A stretch of 64,000 bases of DNA from contig CM062216.1 in NCBI GenBank assembly GCA_031216445.1, positions 9,793,501 to 9,857,500 of the forward strand, in the 5' to 3' direction. Origin of the DNA: Lateolabrax maculatus. Lineage: Eukaryota > Chordata > Actinopteri > Acropomatiformes > Lateolabracidae. The notes beneath the pieces are model-generated. The model did no database searches. It was not told the origin of the DNA and saw nothing but the letters and a program-made list of their open reading frames with translations. The position numbers and the translations under genes are program-made. This document shows positions 59,649-64,000 of this stretch, in pieces; position 1 is the first letter of the stretch, and each line of letters begins with the position of its first letter.

Positions 59649-61970
59649 GGGTGACACTGACATTTTCAGTCGGGTGCGTTTATCACCTCACACCCTCCAT
59701 GCTACGTACGCTTCTGACATTTTGGGAGGGGCGAAGCTGGCACTGGGTACAGAAGCAGCTCTGCTGCTGGCTTAGGAGCTGGTGTCTCTATGTGTTTATT
59801 AATGAAAAGAATTGACTGTATGTTTTTATGCTCATATGTATGATATATGTAGATCAGTGATGTCATGTGTTTGTTCCCCTCAGGAACTGATTTCTCACTC
59901 AAGCTGTTGCATCTCTCACTTTGCATCTTAATGCCAAGTGTTGAATTTAAAAAAATCCAAACCATTAGTGGTACCATGTAAGTTATCCATTATGGAAACA
60001 TTCCGAAATACTCAGCCAGGTTTGCATGATTCATCTTATCTCATATTGGGTGCATGTGTGTATATTAATGTGTGTTCAAACCTGTGTATATAGACCTTGT
60101 GCTTAAGCCTCTAGCCCAGTAATTGAAAATTGAATAGAACAGTGAAGTTGTGGGCTCATGGCTCATGGCCTAATTTGGCAGATGGCTCACTGAATCTCTC
60201 CGTGGAACCATTCCCTCAAGTGTGTGTGTGCATGCATATGTGTATTTCTGTTTGTATAACTCCTCAGAGACAAAGGCTCCTCAAAGCGTCCTTTTAATGA
60301 TTCAAGCTTACATCAGGATCAGCACTGGAAGTTGGAAGCTAGATACAGGTGAGGGGTATTGGTGTTGGTTTAGTTCTTTCTCTCTCAGACCTCCTTTGCC
60401 CTTCTGTCCTCCTCCCTCGTGGTCTCCTTTACCATGCAGGGACTCATTACCTCTTCTGTTTATTTTAAAAGTTGTCTTATCCACAGCCAATCACCAGGTT
60501 AATGTATTCAGTTAAGGAGAAATTTGAGTTTTAGACCTTGTGAGGTCAGAATTAGGTTTAATTTTAGTTTATGTGAAACTGTGTGTGTACGCAACTAGGG
60601 CAAAAACAGCAGGTCAAACTGGAACCTGGAACTGTGATTGATGTCTACAGCAGACATTTTTGGGTAATACTATCCCCATTCGCTTTAGTTTTCAATTAGA
60701 AATAAAGTTGGCCAACCTCTGGGTTTGTTTAAAACCTGTATGATCATATGTGAGTGCTTGCTTTTGTTGCCCCATCACACTCCATGTCGTTGCTTTTCCA
60801 GATCTCATCAAATTATCTTGTTGAGTACATTGTTATTATTGTAAAAATAAGATCATATATTAGAATTACCCTTAAAGGTAAGGGTAAGGGTTGAGATTGG
60901 ACATGGAATACATTGTGTCAATGGGAATCCTCACAAGTATGCAAAGAGAGCGAGAAAGCGGGAGACAGAGCTGTGTGTAATCTGAAAATATGGTATAAGA
61001 AAAGAATAATTGTCATTCCAGACCCCCAAACTGTCTTAAATTGGAACGTCCCCAGTCATCCTTTCATCTTTTTAAATAACACTACTAACAATTTATTGTT
61101 ATTGCACATGCCAAAGGGAGGTGTGAGATGCATGCATGCATGTGGCTCTGTGTGTATATATAAGCATGGATGTACCTGCGTAGACAGCTGCATGCCTTTC
61201 ACTACGGCATGAAATACATTTTCACGCAATCTACTAATTAATTTCTGCTCATGTAGTGCAAGCACTACGTGAATGTGTTGGTGGGCTCATCGTGGCCTCC
61301 CTGGATTGTCTCATCCTTTTATCTGTGTCTTTATTTAGGCAAACTTCTGCCGTCAGGAGCAGGTTGTGTGTGAGCGTCTCCCAGCGCGCCTCCCAGCGAA
61401 TGCTCCACACTGACACGTGTCTGTATGTGTTAATCACAGATGTCTATTTCTCCCCCTCTCTGGCCTCCTCCAGACCTCCCGTGGCTCTCTCCCTGTCTCC
61501 CTGCCCGGAGCGAGTGCAGCACAGGTGACACAAGGCGGCATGACTAGCATGCCACACATCCATCAGACTGCGAGAAGCAGCAGGAGAGAGCAAACTGAGC
61601 TAAATGTGGGGAGTTATTACTCAGTACAAGCAGACTTCTTAAAGTTATGCAAGAATCTGGAGGCCTTTAGATTTTATTATAAGTTCGATGTGGTTACTTA
61701 TTTCCTGGTTGCATTGTCTCCATCAGACATCTTGTAGAGGCTTCATGTATTTCTAATAATGACTACCTCTCTTACTTGTCAATATCTATTTTATCTGCAT
61801 GCTAATGTCTGAAATACACTGTGTAATGGTCTATCTTGGTGGAGTGGGAGTAATGTGGAGGGTAATATCTCCTCTTTGACATTTGCCCTCTGCAATTCTG
61901 ACCTTATCCACCTCGACGCAGTTCCCTGCTGTAGGCCCGGTAGCTCTGTCTGATGTCCGCTCACGCAAAC

Positions 61971-62033
61971 ACCACTGCACCCCACACACACAAGCATGCA
62001 CACTCGCACAAACACGCACACACATACAGAGTT
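61971..62033 (+). repeat. Imperfect CA-rich tract
   Basis: CA units are interrupted by AGCATG, TCG and AAC steps, between ACCACTGCACCC and CAGAGTTGC. The opposite strand gives a false VCVCV-type open frame. Confidence 0.85.
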
Positions 62034-64000
62034 GCTGCAATTAGAGTCATATGGTGTTAGCTTACTGCCTCCCACGATTCTAACCAATAAGGTCATTTTG
62101 TAGATGAAGAAAACAAATACTTCCATTTCTGCATGTTGCCCGTTTCGAATGTGCTCTGCAGCCCTGTCTTTTCCTTGAACCAAACAGTAAATTGAATCTG
62201 TTTTATACTGTTGCATTCACAGTATCCTCATGCCTTTCCATCTGCATAGCTGTTGTTTTCCCAGCTTTTTATTTACCAGTTACCAGGGATGACATGTGAA
62301 ACAGTTGTTTTAGATGATAGAAAAGAATTACAGTGTTATCAAAAGTATAGAACAATGGGTGACTGCACTTAACACTGTATATTCAAAGTAAAACAGTATT
62401 TTTACATATTCTAGGTCCTCTTTCTGCATAAACATTTACACATTTGGCTGCTGTTTGCCTACAAAGATGTTTGTTTGTCTTGGCTACATAATTGAATACC
62501 ATTAATGTAGCAAGCACTGCCTCATAGCCAAGAAATGGTTTGATCTTTGTTTAAAGTGTGTCAGCTTTTTGGCCCTATTAGTAGTTTGTTCTTCTTTGGG
62601 GTGTGTGCAAAGCACTAGGGAGACAGCACTTTGAAAGGTCACTAATGCACTCAGCCTGCTGAAGGGGAAAAAAGGCATGTTGGATGTTTGTTTATGCTTT
62701 TTTTTTTTATCTCTCTTTACAGTAAGTCCTCTGGAGATGCGGCGCTACAACATGTGAGGATAACATGGTGTTTTCACTGTGAGGCAGGAGGAGATCGAGA
62801 AAGTGAGAAACATTTACCGCATTGCATCCTGTCTGTTTCTGCCTGCAGCATGTAAGGGCAAACAAAGGCCGCGATCAGACATTCACAAAAAAACAGAAGT
62901 ACAAGGGGGATTGTAGCGCAAGACAGCAGCTGTGGCGAGTTAGAGTCAGAGAAAGGAAGGAGGGTCAGAGGTGTCTGAAGTTCTATGAGTCAAATTTGGC
63001 TCTGCTGTGGCCAGGAATCTGTTGTTCAATGTTATACAAGTGTATGCAAGGCAGCGGAGCGGGGAGTTGGGGTCACGGTGTCACACAGTCCGAGGGTGGG
63101 CCTGCAGATAAAATCCTGGGCAACTCAGCTCGGCCCACTCCCCCGGCGCAGGGAGTGACTGCAGAGTACACCTGGCCTGGCAGCTTCAGATCATCCGGGG
63201 ACAACTGGGAAAGGCCTCCTCCTCGGTCGCAACCCAAACTGACAAAGGGAATCATGTGCGGTGGTAGGAGCGAACAGAGCAAGGTTGACAGTGTTAATGT
63301 GTGACTGCGCTATCATGCAGAGGTTTCGGTGTGTATGTTTATGCTTGTGTGTGTGCATATAGGAGAGACTGTGAGGTGGCAGGAGGAGGCTGGTCTACTA
63401 ACAGCTGTCTGCTTTCCTAACCTTTGTGGTTGTCATACCAGGTTAAACACAGGGCACGGTAAGCAGAAAAGAAAATAGGTGAAAAAAGGAAACTGAGAGG
63501 AAAAGGTCAGGGTTGAACATAGAAAGAAAATGATGGTGCTAGAATGCATGCAAGTTTTCACTGTACACGGAAACCTTTTGCAAACCTTAACTGGCCCCAC
63601 CAACAGTTTCTGCCCACAAGTTGTTGCCATGAAACCCTGCTGTTAAAGATACTTCAATCAACACCTTAATTTAAATAGCACAAAAATAATTTGAGACCAA
63701 GACCCAGATGTAAAAATGATGCGTATACACAAAAATGATGCATACACCTTTTCCCGAACAAGAACTGGTAGTTATAAAAGGAGAATGAGCGCACCTCACA
63801 CATACTTCAGACCAGATTTAATTTCAATTATTTATAGGTCATGAATTGTATCACTCTTTTTATTTACATTCGAGCCATAATTTCCCTGTTAATGATCTTT
63901 TCATTTTTTTCCTGAATTGTGAAGCTCTTTGTCTGTTTCAATATGAGCTCTAAAAATGAATCATTGATCATCCTTCTGACATATAATAATGATAACTGAG

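Larger units (their letters stand above)
58737..64000. other. Gene-free stretch to the window end
   Basis: No confident gene was recognised. It has an X-box-like motif at 59635, an imperfect CA tract at 61971-62033 and an exon-like site at 62738-62768 (see findings). The 160-codon frame at 62822-63304 sits in a GC-richer patch and shows no known domain. Confidence 0.5.

Noticed and set aside
62822..63304. 160-codon plus-strand open frame
   Set aside because: It begins with TTG, has no recognised domain and sits in a GC-richer patch where stops are rarer. A possible acceptor (CTGCCTGCAG) just inside is not enough to call an exon.

Overview
The window looks like non-coding DNA from a ray-finned fish, probably a percomorph teleost. 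I found no intact protein-coding gene, no tRNA or rRNA, no CRISPR array and no bacterial or viral gene block. The base composition is AT-leaning and dinucleotide microsatellites are common. Many interspersed repeats belong to families I recognise from teleost genomes: short hAT-like elements, elements carrying TTGATTAATC, elements ending in CCACCACT, and elements with CTAGCCTGG ends. The species call is inference from this repeat content; no gene was available to confirm it.

Layout. 1-7500: fragments of two short repeat families in otherwise unique sequence. 7501-9060: a decayed hAT transposon, minus strand, whose broken transposase is the only recognisable protein homology here. 11981-12867: a nested insertion, in which a 629-bp hAT-type element with a perfect 8-bp target duplication (CCGTCTGA) splits an older teleost repeat. 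15534-15771 and 34945-35122: two copies of a repeat carrying GGTGGCGCTA-like sequence. 18584-18680, 25585-26043 and 29377-29802: three copies of one medium-size repeat. 27045-27496: a longer copy of the family also seen at 67-137. 41992-42113: a second, truncated copy of the repeat that was split at 12 kb. 49997-50975: an unclassified DNA-transposon-like element. 51710-51990 and 55864-55905: more copies of the TTGATTAATC family. 58391-58736: a short terminal-inverted-repeat element flanked by TA.

The rest is long gene-free sequence with microsatellites. Some blocks have the look of conserved regulatory DNA, with homeobox-like TAATTA cores and compact low-repeat composition. This would fit a large intron or gene desert, but it cannot be shown without alignment to other fish.

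I do not see a new multi-gene system. The best leads are an imperfect RNA-type hairpin at 55773-55838 that pairs over about 25 nt with three G:U pairs, the nested transposon at 12 kb, paired CTCF-like motifs inside a repeat at 15.5 kb, and perfect or near-perfect hairpins at 24818-24863 and 40542-40595. Long open frames (170, 164, 160 and 153 codons) are judged to be chance or low-complexity frames.
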